From: Lachnospiraceae bacterium UBA1712
GTDB lineage: Bacteria > Bacillota > Clostridia > Lachnospirales > Lachnospiraceae
Direction: 5' to 3'
Assembly: GCA_002317175.1 (NCBI GenBank)
Contig: DCJA01000017.1
Coordinates: 44,866-108,865 of the forward strand
Length of the DNA: 64,000 nt
Every line of letters starts with the position of its first letter. The first letter of the stretch is position 1. Position numbers and translations under genes: made by a program. The notes under the pieces were generated by a model that did no database searches, had not been told where the DNA came from, and saw only the letters and a list, made by a program, of their open reading frames with translations. Below, in pieces: positions 1-7,412 of this stretch.

Positions 1-885
1 CTCATTGGTTCCTGTCTGACGATGATAGAATATATACCACTGACCATTTACTTCCATAATTGAACCGTGATTGTTACCCCACTGATAGGTCATAGTACCA
101 CATCCAGCTGCGTCTTTGATTATCTCTCCACCATTGAAGCTTACATCCCCTCCATCATGGAATGGGCCAAAAGGTGAGTCACTAAAGCGATATGACAAAA
201 ATCCGTTATTTGGCTCATATACTCCCAACTCAGGAATTGGCTTTTCATAGCGCTTAGAATACAAATATACATATTTACCCATGACTTTTCTTGGACTTGA
301 TGCTTCAAAAAAAGCATCAATCAAAGATATATGTCCATCATCCACAGGATTCCATGGACAGGTTGAATGTCCAAGCGGATTTGATACCAAAGTATCCTCC
401 TTAATGGTAGCCATATCTTCTTCCAGTTCTGCTATATAGCAAGGAGCTGCGCAACCTCCCCAGTATGCGTATACCCTGCCATCATCATCTACCAGAACTC
501 CCGGGTCAAATCCCAGTTTGGTCTCAACAGGATTCTCAAAAGGACCCCATGGATTCTTAGAACTTGCTACAACCACCAGGCTTCCCTTGTGTTCCGCAGC
601 ATACATGTAATATGTATCACCCTTCTTAACCACATCTGGTGCATATAATATAGAATCATAATGCGTCTCATATGCCACACCATGGTATGTCCAGTCTGTA
701 AGATCATCTACAGGAGCTGACCATACCACATAATTGCGACCACAATACTCTGTAATGGCTATATCATGCGAACCATATACATATACTCGCTTTTCACCAT
801 TGTGTTCAAATACTCTTGGTTCTCCATCCGGCACATGCTCCCAAAGTGGCATATATGGATTAGCGCCTTTAATAAAATCTTTCAT
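1..885 (-). CDS. Glycoside hydrolase family 43 enzyme (3' end outside window)
   Basis: The first 295 residues of a GH43 five-bladed beta-propeller glycosidase, probably a xylosidase or arabinofuranosidase acting on xylan side chains or oligomers. The start ATG follows an AAGGGG ribosome site by six bases. Family landmarks are the N-terminal PDGEP segment, YAPDV (central acidic residue), FDPGV, and FFEAS with the likely general-acid Glu. The order of motifs closely matches the second GH43 gene at 3222-4622, so the two are paralogues. No signal peptide is seen, so it should act on imported oligosaccharides in the cytoplasm. The frame stays open to base 1. The exact substrate cannot be told from sequence alone. 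Confidence 0.88.
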   Translation of the reverse strand, partial: MKDFIKGANPYMPLWEHVPDGEPRVFEHNGEKRVYVYGSHDIAITEYCGRNYVVWSAPVDDLTDWTYHGVAYETHYDSILYAPDVVKKGDTYYMYAAEHKGSLVVVASSKNPWGPFENPVETKLGFDPGVLVDDDGRVYAYWGGCAAPCYIAELEEDMATIKEDTLVSNPLGHSTCPWNPVDDGHISLIDAFFEASSPRKVMGKYVYLYSKRYEKPIPELGVYEPNNGFLSYRFSDSPFGPFHDGGDVSFNGGEIIKDAAGCGTMTYQWGNNHGSIMEVNGQWYIFYHRQTGTNE

Positions 886-901
886 GCTGTACCCCTTTAT
901 C

Positions 902-931
902 AAAAAAAGCCTTGAACACAATGTTCAAGGC
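902..931 (-). terminator. Intrinsic terminator after tRNA-Leu(AAG)
   Basis: A perfect 10-bp stem (909-918 with 922-931) with a three-base loop is followed on the minus strand by seven T residues (902-908). It ends only about ten bases before the ribosome-binding site of the GH43 gene. Confidence 0.8.
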
Positions 932-939
932 TTATATCG

Positions 940-1022
940 TGCGGAAAAAGGGACTTGAACCCTCACTCTCTGGGAGAACATGATCCTTAGTCATGCCTGT
1001 CTGCCAATTCCAGCATTTCCGC
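940..1022 (-). tRNA. tRNA-Leu(AAG)
   Basis: Class II tRNA with a 7-bp acceptor (GCGGAAA/TTTCCGC), A discriminator, long variable arm and GGTTCAAGTCC T-arm. The anticodon stem CATGA/TCATG encloses the loop CTAAGGA, which gives anticodon AAG with A at position 34. The 3' CCA is not encoded. Confidence 0.93.
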
Positions 1023-1056
1023 ATTTTCGCTTATCGCTCTCGCGACTGCAAAAGTT

Positions 1057-1085
1057 ATATTAGCACCATATATATTATTCGTCAA
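1057..1085 (-). promoter_or_regulatory. Promoter for tRNA-Leu(AAG)
   Basis: Minus-strand -35 TTGACG (1080-1085), a 17-base spacer and -10 TAATAT (1057-1062), about 35 bases upstream of the tRNA 5' end. Confidence 0.7.
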
Positions 1086-1177
1086 CACTTATTTATAAAT
1101 TTTTTTAATTTTCTCAAAATTCAGTACAATATTGCTAGTCATTCATTTGCTTTGTTAAGAGTATACTAATAAAATCA

Positions 1178-1206
1178 TTGACATAACCCTTAAAACACAT
1201 TAGAAT
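1178..1206 (+). promoter_or_regulatory. Promoter for tRNA-Leu(CAG)
   Basis: Consensus -35 TTGACA (1178-1183), a 17-base spacer and -10 TAGAAT (1201-1206). The expected start is only about five bases before the tRNA. Confidence 0.8.
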
Positions 1207-1217
1207 ACATATTGCTT

Positions 1218-1301
1218 GCAGAAATGGCGGAATTGGCAGACGCGCACGGTTCAGGTCCGTGTGGTAGCAATACCATGAGGGTTCAAGTCCCTTTTTCTGC
1301 A
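1218..1301 (+). tRNA. tRNA-Leu(CAG)
   Basis: Class II tRNA with acceptor GCAGAAA/TTTCTGC and discriminator A. The anticodon stem CACGG/CCGTG holds the loop TTCAGGT, giving anticodon CAG. It is transcribed divergently from the other tRNA-Leu about 195 bp away. CCA is not encoded. Confidence 0.94.
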
Positions 1302-1311
1302 TCAAAAAAGG

Positions 1312-1338
1312 TAAAGTCTTTCGACTTTATTTTTTTTA
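1312..1338 (+). terminator. Terminator after tRNA-Leu(CAG)
   Basis: Seven-bp stem TAAAGTC/GACTTTA (1312-1318 with 1323-1329) followed by a T-rich run. Confidence 0.75.
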
Positions 1339-1366
1339 TTTTATTAAATTAATTATCATATATATA

Positions 1367-1395
1367 TTGATAGTCCTTTGTGTAAATGCTATAAT
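1367..1395 (+). promoter_or_regulatory. Promoter of toxin mRNA
   Basis: -35 TTGATA (1367-1372), 17-base spacer, perfect -10 TATAAT (1390-1395). It implies a leader of about 100 bases before the small toxin ORF. The leader holds a stem CAGAGGG/CCCTCTG (1445-1451 with 1472-1478) just upstream of the ribosome site. Confidence 0.75.
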
Positions 1396-1503
1396 CACTA
1401 GCACGCGAAGGTATTATCATATTCGGTAGGCGGTTCCCTCAATCAGAGGGTTATGTTATAAATATCTACTACCCTCTGTTCGAAAGAAAGGAGGGATTTA
1501 CTT

Positions 1504-1590
1504 ATGGTTAGCTATTCTGAATTAATACAATTCTGTATATTGATTGTAGCAATAATAAGCCTAGTATATAAATTATCGCATAAAAAATAA
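1504..1590 (+). CDS. Small hydrophobic holin-like type I toxin candidate (28 aa)
   Basis: A 28-codon ORF preceded by a strong AAAGGAGGG ribosome site eight bases before the ATG. The peptide has a short polar N-terminus, one hydrophobic helix of about 17 residues (FCILIVAIISLVYKL) and a lysine-rich end (HKK). This is the layout of the putative holin-like toxins (TxpA/Hol_Tox type) that act on the membrane in type I toxin-antitoxin systems. A promoter, a shared bidirectional terminator and a convergent antisense promoter surround it, which supports that reading. No homology search was possible, so the family name is inferred from size, composition and gene layout. Confidence 0.72.
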   Translation: MVSYSELIQFCILIVAIISLVYKLSHKK

Positions 1591-1621
1591 TCGCCCCATC
1601 CAACTGTTGCGATTATTTTTT
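1582..1621. terminator. Bidirectional terminator of toxin mRNA and antisense RNA
   Basis: A perfect 13-bp inverted repeat (1582-1594 with 1609-1621) flanked by A and T runs, so it can end transcripts from either side. It begins inside the last codons of the toxin ORF. Confidence 0.8.
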
Positions 1622-1657
1622 GTAACATCTTGGGCAACCGTCTATCGGTAATGCCTT
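1585..1657 (-). ncRNA. Antisense RNA (antitoxin) candidate
   Basis: A predicted minus-strand transcript of about 75 bases, starting near 1657 from the promoter at 1664-1692 and ending in the shared terminator. It is complementary to the 3' end of the toxin mRNA. It carries TAGACGGTT (minus strand of 1637-1645), a near copy of TAGGCGGTT in the toxin mRNA leader (1427-1435). Boundaries are estimates from promoter and terminator positions. Confidence 0.55.
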
Positions 1658-1663
1658 TGCTAT

Positions 1664-1692
1664 ATTATCATATTATAATTAAAAAAAGTCAA
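1664..1692 (-). promoter_or_regulatory. Promoter of the antisense RNA
   Basis: Minus-strand -35 TTGACT (1687-1692), 17-base spacer and -10 GATAAT (1664-1669). The upstream esterase gene ends at 1724 with no clear terminator, so read-through from it would also transcribe the antisense strand. Confidence 0.65.
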
Positions 1693-1723
1693 CCATATTC
1701 GACATACCATATAAGCAAAATGA

Positions 1724-3151
1724 CTATCTGCTTTCAATTAAATCCACGATATAGTCCTCTTCTTTGTCCTTTATCTTAACCTCTGCCCCCTTCTTGCCAA
1801 AGATCATATCGCAGATACACTCCTTGCTGTATGGCTTCCAAACTGGCATCTGGCTTCCATCAGCATCAAGTCCATTAGGATCACCTGTCTTAATAAAGTT
1901 TGACCAGTAATTACACATCTGTCTTGCCAGGTCATAGTGCTTGCCAACAAATGGTCTCCAGCATTTTGCAAGTGTCTCAAAGAAGAACCAAAGTTCAACA
2001 CTGTGGAAAGTACCAGGGTTATCCTCTCCAGGAATTTCTGCATCAAAGTTATAGTAATAAAGAGGAAGGTCTATTCCATTTTCCTTTCTTTCAAGAGCAA
2101 GCTTCTTGATTCCCCACTCGATTGGACTAATCTTTCCATATTTCGGTGTATCCTCTAAGAATTCGTCTGTGGTATTACCAGCCATTATTGCTACTGGTAA
2201 CGCTGTTCCATTTACGATAGCTTCATATGGATCGCCTTTACAGAAGGTGTTATCCTGTACCGTCATAAATCTCTTTGCCATTCCAGCTGGCGAGAAATCA
2301 TTGCCGCAGTACTCCGCATACTTGTCCCTTACATAAAATGCGTCCAGTTCTCTTGCTTCTTCAAGTGTTTTTACTCCCAATACCTCAAAGAACTCCTCAC
2401 CCTTCTTTGCAGCAATATCAAGAGGACAGGCTGATGAAAGTCCCCCCTTCATATTAATAAATCTGATAATTCCGGACTGAATAATTGCTCTGCTGAACAG
2501 ACCCTTATTACCTTCATATGCAATCTGGCTAAGTACACTTCCACCACCTGCTGACTGACCAGCTATAGTTACAGTATCAGGATCACCACCAAAGTTAGCT
2601 ATATTCTTCTTTACCCACTGCAAGCCATACTGCTGATCAAGATTACCAAAGTTAGCTGGGAAATCAGGCTGTTCTTTTATTATCTGAGGATGTGTCATGA
2701 ATCCCATGGCCGCTACTCTGTAATTAACAGTTACTACAACCACTCCTCTTCTGGCTACACGCTCTCCATCGAACTCCATCTCTGATGGATAGCCCCACTG
2801 AAGTCCACCACCAAAGAACCAGACTACTACAGGCAACTTCTCATCTGTCTTTTTTGCAGGAGTCCATACATTAAGGTATAAACAGTCCTCGCTCATCTCT
2901 ATGTCCGGATCCACATGCCATTCCTTACAGTAAATATCCGTTCCCACTGCAGGCTGATCCTGAATTGATATAGGCGCAAATCTATAACACTCTTTTATGC
3001 CTTCCCACTTCTGTGCTGGCTGTGGTGCTCTCCACCTGTTCTTCCCAACAGGAGGTGCTGCAAATGGAATTCCCTTAAATGCTGTAATTCTTGGATCTGC
3101 TGCTTCAATACCCCTGACTGTACCATACTCTGTTTCTGCTATTCTTATCAT
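1724..3151 (-). CDS. Type B carboxylesterase
   Basis: A 475-residue alpha/beta-hydrolase of the carboxylesterase type B family (PF00135). Visible parts are the oxyanion segment FGGGLQWG (113-120), nucleophile Ser200 in GQSAGGG, an acidic residue Glu330 in NTTDEF, and His383 in TFHSVE, which together form the usual Ser-Glu-His triad. No signal peptide is present, so it is probably cytoplasmic. It lies 70 bases downstream of a GH43 gene on the same strand and probably shares its transcript. A role in removing acetyl or feruloyl esters from imported xylo-oligosaccharides fits the setting but is inferred; the family is broad in substrate. Confidence 0.88.
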   Translation of the reverse strand: MIRIAETEYGTVRGIEAADPRITAFKGIPFAAPPVGKNRWRAPQPAQKWEGIKECYRFAPISIQDQPAVGTDIYCKEWHVDPDIEMSEDCLYLNVWTPAKKTDEKLPVVVWFFGGGLQWGYPSEMEFDGERVARRGVVVVTVNYRVAAMGFMTHPQIIKEQPDFPANFGNLDQQYGLQWVKKNIANFGGDPDTVTIAGQSAGGGSVLSQIAYEGNKGLFSRAIIQSGIIRFINMKGGLSSACPLDIAAKKGEEFFEVLGVKTLEEARELDAFYVRDKYAEYCGNDFSPAGMAKRFMTVQDNTFCKGDPYEAIVNGTALPVAIMAGNTTDEFLEDTPKYGKISPIEWGIKKLALERKENGIDLPLYYYNFDAEIPGEDNPGTFHSVELWFFFETLAKCWRPFVGKHYDLARQMCNYWSNFIKTGDPNGLDADGSQMPVWKPYSKECICDMIFGKKGAEVKIKDKEEDYIVDLIESR

Positions 3152-3221
3152 TTTCTCTTCCCCATTTACTTTTTATTATGAAATATCCAGTTACAATATG
3201 CTGATATAATCCATCAGATTC

Positions 3222-4622
3222 TTATTTAATGAACTCAATTGATTTTAAGCTTGCCGAACCATATCCAGTATACTTTACATATATATCATGAACCCCATCA
3301 GCTAACTTAACATCTGTTTCATATCTTTCCCATACATTTGCATTAGGAACATCCTTAACTGTTGCAATCACTTCTCCATCAAGGCCATCTATAATCTCAA
3401 AGTCTCCACCCATATATCCGCGGACTGTAATAGCCATCTTCTTAACACCCTTACAGTCAAATGACTTAAAGCCAGCAGTAGTATTATGATTCATTCCACC
3501 GATATAGCCTGGATTCTCATCTCCATCACGACCATCCTGCATAATTCTTGGCTGACCAGGATTAACATATAATGATGGCTCATCATTGAACAGATGACAT
3601 GCAATATATGCTGGATATTCACCCTCTCCTGCCAGAGGTCCACCATTAAGGCCACAACTACTCATAGGAACCTGGCTAATACTTCCATCTGGATTGAAGC
3701 TGATCTTCTCAGCACAGCCCTGTCTGCTATACCAGGTTGAATTGGTCTGTCTATGATAGAATATGTACCATTCTCCATTAATCTCAACTATACTTCCATG
3801 GTTGTTGCCGCCATAAGCCATGATTCTGTCAGCTTTCTTATAGGAATCTATACCAACATCAGTATTACTTACTATTACACCACCATACTGGAATCCCTTG
3901 CTAGGCTCCTTACTATATGCATAGCAGAGTTCATGCATCCATGTTGAAGAATAAACCAGGTAATATATATCATTATGCTTTCTGATAGAAGGAGCCTCAA
4001 AGAATGTATGTGTGCCATATCCTGTTCCCTCTCCGTATTCGCACCCCGGTGCCACAAATACTGGCTCTTCGATGATGGTAAGCATGTCCTTATCAAGCAC
4101 AGTACACATTGCACCATGTCTTGACTTATCACCTCTGCCACAGAAGCCTGTATATAAATATGTCTTATCACCCTCAGTAAGTACACCCGGATCAAACTGT
4201 GGCTCATCGCCTTCTCTCTCTCCCAGCTTAGTTCCATCTTCGTAATGAACATATCCATAGAACTCATACTGACCAGCTGGTGTATCACATACTGCTACTG
4301 ATACAACAGGTACGTGGTCGAGCACATAAAAGAGATAATAACGTCCATCTGGCCCGATTGTAACATCAGGTGCATATAAGCACATCTTTCCTTCTTTATT
4401 GAGTGGATCAGCTGTCTTAGGATAAATCACGCCTTCGTATCTCCAGTTGCCAAGATCATCCACTGGAGCAGAGTAGCAAACATAATCTCCTAAACAGAAT
4501 ACATGTCCATTGTAAAAATCATGTGATCCATATACATATACTCTTCCATCAAATACATATGGCTCTCCATCCGGAATATATTCCCAGGATGGTAAATAAG
4601 GGTTTAATGCCTGTTTTTTCAA
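3222..4622 (-). CDS. Glycoside hydrolase family 43 enzyme with C-terminal carbohydrate-binding module
   Basis: 466 residues. Residues 1 to about 310 form the GH43 propeller, with PDGEP near residue 17, YAPDV (Asp86), FDPGV (Asp144) and FFEAPS with the likely general-acid Glu209. The final 120 or so residues look like a CBM6-type beta-sandwich (GGMNHNTTAGFKSF and a GVHDIYVKYTG segment). Translation starts at TTG: a GGAGG site lies eight bases upstream, and no better ATG is near. No signal peptide, so it should act on xylan-derived oligosaccharides inside the cell. It is a paralogue of the gene at 1-885, and the esterase follows it in the same direction. Arabinofuranosidase or xylosidase activity cannot be distinguished here. 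Confidence 0.88.
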   Translation of the reverse strand: MKKQALNPYLPSWEYIPDGEPYVFDGRVYVYGSHDFYNGHVFCLGDYVCYSAPVDDLGNWRYEGVIYPKTADPLNKEGKMCLYAPDVTIGPDGRYYLFYVLDHVPVVSVAVCDTPAGQYEFYGYVHYEDGTKLGEREGDEPQFDPGVLTEGDKTYLYTGFCGRGDKSRHGAMCTVLDKDMLTIIEEPVFVAPGCEYGEGTGYGTHTFFEAPSIRKHNDIYYLVYSSTWMHELCYAYSKEPSKGFQYGGVIVSNTDVGIDSYKKADRIMAYGGNNHGSIVEINGEWYIFYHRQTNSTWYSRQGCAEKISFNPDGSISQVPMSSCGLNGGPLAGEGEYPAYIACHLFNDEPSLYVNPGQPRIMQDGRDGDENPGYIGGMNHNTTAGFKSFDCKGVKKMAITVRGYMGGDFEIIDGLDGEVIATVKDVPNANVWERYETDVKLADGVHDIYVKYTGYGSASLKSIEFIK

Positions 4623-4734
4623 ATTTCAAACCTCCAATATTAATAAGTTAATGCTTATGCCAACAAGCAAATCCTAATAAGTAAATAATTATGTCAGCCA
4701 GCTAAGTAAAACGATTCACATTAATATAATTATA

Positions 4735-4773
4735 CAAAAAAAATGAGAAGTGATTCAACCACATCACTTCTCA
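4735..4773 (-). terminator. Terminator after the MORN-repeat gene
   Basis: An 11-bp stem TGAGAAGTGAT/ATCACTTCTCA (4744-4754 with 4763-4773) followed on the minus strand by a run of T residues. Confidence 0.8.
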
Positions 4774-4820
4774 ATTATTGCTAACTTCTTTTTAATTTTA
4801 ATCAAATTTTGTCTTAATTA

Positions 4821-5840
4821 CTATTTCTTCAGGCCCCAGATTCCAAAGTTCTTATTTTCTTCATCCAGCATCCAGTAGTAACCATCATCTCCCTCGTCGG
4901 TTTCATGATTGTTCTCATTGCCCTTTATCCATACAGGCTTTTTATTAGTAGTACTAACCTTATTCTCTGTATATGCAAATGTTCCTGCATTGGCTTTAGC
5001 ATACCAGTCATAGATAACACCATCGGATTTGGCTGTCATTATATATACATCACCATCGTAATATCCATTTTTAAAATTACCTATTACGTTAGCAATGGTC
5101 TCATCAAAGCTAATATCTTCATACTGCAGAGAATAGTGCTCCTGGCCTGAACCATTTGGAAGATCATTTTTCCATTCACCATTGTACTGATGTTCAAGTA
5201 TGCCTTCATACTTACCATCTTTGCCTATTCCATCAATATATATTCTAAGCCACATACCATTACCATCTCTAAGGCCTTTGGTCCATTCCCCATAATAATA
5301 TGTGTTATCAGCATATACTGCCAGTCCTTTACCATTAGGCAACTGATTGGCATCCAGTTCGCCATAGTAATAATAATCATTGCTTCCTGCAAGATCATTG
5401 GTAAACATTCTCACACGTTCCAGTCTGATAAGGTCTGCTACTGCATCCAGCTGGTAATTATCCCAATATCCTGCAAGTTCTGCCAGCTGACTGTCATTGT
5501 TCTTGACCTGCTTGAGATTGGACCTGGTATATTTTTCAGGAAGGCTGATTGTCTTGATTACCGAAGCAGTCTTACTGTCTGAAGTATCATCAGTTGCTGA
5601 CTCATCAACAGCATTTCCAACACTGGATTCTTTTGCTGATATATCAGTTATTGCCAGTTCATCAGCCCCAACAGTATCTGCAACTGTCTCGTCCAGTTCT
5701 ACCGTCTCTGTTTTAGGAAGCACTTCTATCATACTTGAGGTTTTTGCCCTACTACTAAAAAGTAAAAATATGGCAATTATTGCTAATATTATGATTAATG
5801 CAATACCTGCTATCGCTATTACCTTGTCCTGCTTGTTCAT
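4821..5840 (-). CDS. Membrane-anchored MORN-repeat protein
   Basis: 339 residues from the ATG at 5840, chosen because AAGGAG precedes it; an ATG further upstream at 5888 has no ribosome site. A single transmembrane helix lies near residues 7-28. A low-complexity Thr/Asp/Ser-rich linker follows, then a domain with at least three MORN-like repeats (YYGEWTKGLRDGNG, YNGEWKNDLPNGSG, GNFKNGYYDGD). The topology predicts that the repeats are outside the cell. MORN repeats are structural and do not define an activity. The gene stands alone, with its own terminator, and is divergent from tRNA-Pro. Confidence 0.75.
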   Translation of the reverse strand: MNKQDKVIAIAGIALIIILAIIAIFLLFSSRAKTSSMIEVLPKTETVELDETVADTVGADELAITDISAKESSVGNAVDESATDDTSDSKTASVIKTISLPEKYTRSNLKQVKNNDSQLAELAGYWDNYQLDAVADLIRLERVRMFTNDLAGSNDYYYYGELDANQLPNGKGLAVYADNTYYYGEWTKGLRDGNGMWLRIYIDGIGKDGKYEGILEHQYNGEWKNDLPNGSGQEHYSLQYEDISFDETIANVIGNFKNGYYDGDVYIMTAKSDGVIYDWYAKANAGTFAYTENKVSTTNKKPVWIKGNENNHETDEGDDGYYWMLDEENKNFGIWGLKK

Positions 5841-5930
5841 ACTTAGAAATAACTCCTTTATAAATGTATCTCTATTATAAATTATCATTTATTAGTTGCA
5901 TATGATGAAATATTTAAGTTTTTATTAATC

Positions 5931-5959
5931 TTGACACCATCTGATGCTCATAATATGAT
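5931..5959 (+). promoter_or_regulatory. Promoter for tRNA-Pro
   Basis: Consensus -35 TTGACA (5931-5936), 17-base spacer and -10 TATGAT (5954-5959), about 57 bases before the tRNA. The stretch between is AT-rich leader. Confidence 0.7.
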
Positions 5960-6015
5960 ATGTAACGTGTAATGTATGTAGCGTATGTTATATGCATTGT
6001 ATATTATAAATGCAT

Positions 6016-6088
6016 CGGGATGTGGCTCAGGTGGTAGAGCGCTACTTTAGGGAAGTAGAGGTCGCGTGTTCAAGTCACGTCATTCCGA
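6016..6088 (+). tRNA. tRNA-Pro(AGG)
   Basis: 73-base cloverleaf with acceptor CGGGATG/CATTCCG (one G-T pair) and discriminator A. The anticodon stem CTACT/AGTAG holds the loop TTAGGGA, giving anticodon AGG with A at position 34 and G37. CCA is not encoded. Confidence 0.92.
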
Positions 6089-6091
6089 TTC

Positions 6092-6133
6092 AAAAAAGCT
6101 ATGATTACTGATATTTTCAGTCATCATAGCTTT
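6092..6133. terminator. Bidirectional terminator between tRNA-Pro and the 6164-9180 gene run
   Basis: An imperfect long stem AAAGCTATGAT.../...ATCATAGCTTT with A-rich and T-rich flanks. On the minus strand it ends in six T residues and so also ends the convergent gene run. Confidence 0.72.
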
Positions 6134-6163
6134 AATTATTACTATCTTCTGTTTCAATCACAA

Positions 6164-6664
6164 TTATCTGTCATTGAATTTATCATAATTCTTATCAATA
6201 TAATCCGCGAAGCTGTGAACTTCCATCATGCCTCTTGCTTCTTCCATCTGCTTTTGGTATTCCACAGCTCTAACAGTATCTCCTACATAGCTATATGCAT
6301 AATTATAAAATGCCGCTTCTCTGTACTGAGCAAGACCCAGAGCAAGTGAAGTATACTTATCCTCTTTCCTGTCGCTATGTGCCTTATAATCAGCTACATC
6401 CTCTACAATATCAAATGGAGCAGTATTCTCTATACCATATAACAAGGTACTGTTTAACATCTCTTCCCCGGTATGGGCAGCTTCTATCTGATCTTCCACG
6501 TCCTGACTCTTAACATAAATCAAAACAGAAAAGAAAAACACAATAGCCATTATCACAAGGAGTACAGTAGATGCCTTTCCCCAGAAATCTCTTCTTTTCT
6601 TCTGACCGCTGCTCTCGATATCTGTATCAGTTATATTAACATTAACATTCTCATTATTCTTCAT
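6164..6664 (-). CDS. Single-pass membrane protein of unknown function
   Basis: 166 residues. A hydrophilic Asn/Asp-rich N-terminus with a basic cluster (KKRR) is followed by one transmembrane helix near residues 31-50 and an extracytoplasmic helical domain rich in Tyr and Ala. I do not recognise a named family. It overlaps the preceding gene by 11 bases and is the last gene of a tightly packed set starting with a nucleotidyltransferase, so translation is probably coupled. Confidence 0.7.
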   Translation of the reverse strand: MKNNENVNVNITDTDIESSGQKKRRDFWGKASTVLLVIMAIVFFFSVLIYVKSQDVEDQIEAAHTGEEMLNSTLLYGIENTAPFDIVEDVADYKAHSDRKEDKYTSLALGLAQYREAAFYNYAYSYVGDTVRAVEYQKQMEEARGMMEVHSFADYIDKNYDKFNDR

Positions 6665-7412
6665 AAGGCCAGTTCTCCATCAACATAGTAGTTCTTTGAA
6701 TATCAGAAAGTTCATCAAACTCTTGCATCTGCTCATCAGAGAGTTTAAATGTAGCCTGAATAAGTACCTTTGTCTGATCCAGACATGCACTTACACAATT
6801 AATGTGTCCCTCATTCTTTGCAGACGCTTCGATTTCCTTTGTAGCATAACTCTTCATCATGCTATAACAGCTTACTATTGATTCACAATAATTCTCACTG
6901 TCCCTGAATCCATACTTTACATTGTTTTCAAGATAATCTTCATATGATATCTCTGCGAGATATCCAGCCAGGAATTCATAATTCTCACATACATTATATA
7001 CATTCAGACAATCCGAAAATTCTGGAACCCTGTTAATATGGTTGACACCATACCACTCCTTAAGCGCAATATAATCATTGCTCTTCTCAAGTTCTTCATA
7101 CTGCGCTCTATAGCTCTCAATCTTAGCCTGAACTTTTCTAATCTGACGTTTTTCTCTTAACGAACTATTACCACTCATAAGGATAATAACAATACTTGCA
7201 ATCAGCAGAACAAGACTAATTAAAAGCTTAATAAGAACACCTGTAGTCTTTCTTGTTCGGTCTATAACAGCACTCTGTGTCCCCTTAAAAGCCTCGCTGT
7301 ATCTTTCCATATCCTCGCGGTGCTCTTTAAAAAATGGATTTTCAGCTCCGCAGCTAGGACAAATCTTATCTTCAATTTGCAGTGAATAACCGCAACTTTT
7401 ACATTTCATCAT
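6654..7412 (-). CDS. Zinc-ribbon single-pass membrane protein
   Basis: 252 residues. The N-terminus is a short zinc ribbon, CKSCG (4-8) and CPSCG (18-22). A polar linker, a transmembrane helix near residues 60-80, and a charged coiled-coil plus alpha-helical extracytoplasmic part follow. The start overlaps the stop of the upstream gene by four bases, so the two are translationally coupled. Architecture matches the neighbouring 285-residue protein, which suggests a paralogous pair. Zinc ribbons of this kind often mediate protein contacts; the function is not known. Confidence 0.72.
   Translation of the reverse strand: MMKCKSCGYSLQIEDKICPSCGAENPFFKEHREDMERYSEAFKGTQSAVIDRTRKTTGVLIKLLISLVLLIASIVIILMSGNSSLREKRQIRKVQAKIESYRAQYEELEKSNDYIALKEWYGVNHINRVPEFSDCLNVYNVCENYEFLAGYLAEISYEDYLENNVKYGFRDSENYCESIVSCYSMMKSYATKEIEASAKNEGHINCVSACLDQTKVLIQATFKLSDEQMQEFDELSDIQRTTMLMENWPYEE

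Noticed and set aside
1412..1674. A mobile element bounded by the 12-base direct repeat around the toxin gene
   Set aside because: The unit is only about 260 bases, with no transposase or terminal inverted repeats. The repeat also overlaps the antisense -10 box, so a regulatory origin or chance is more likely.
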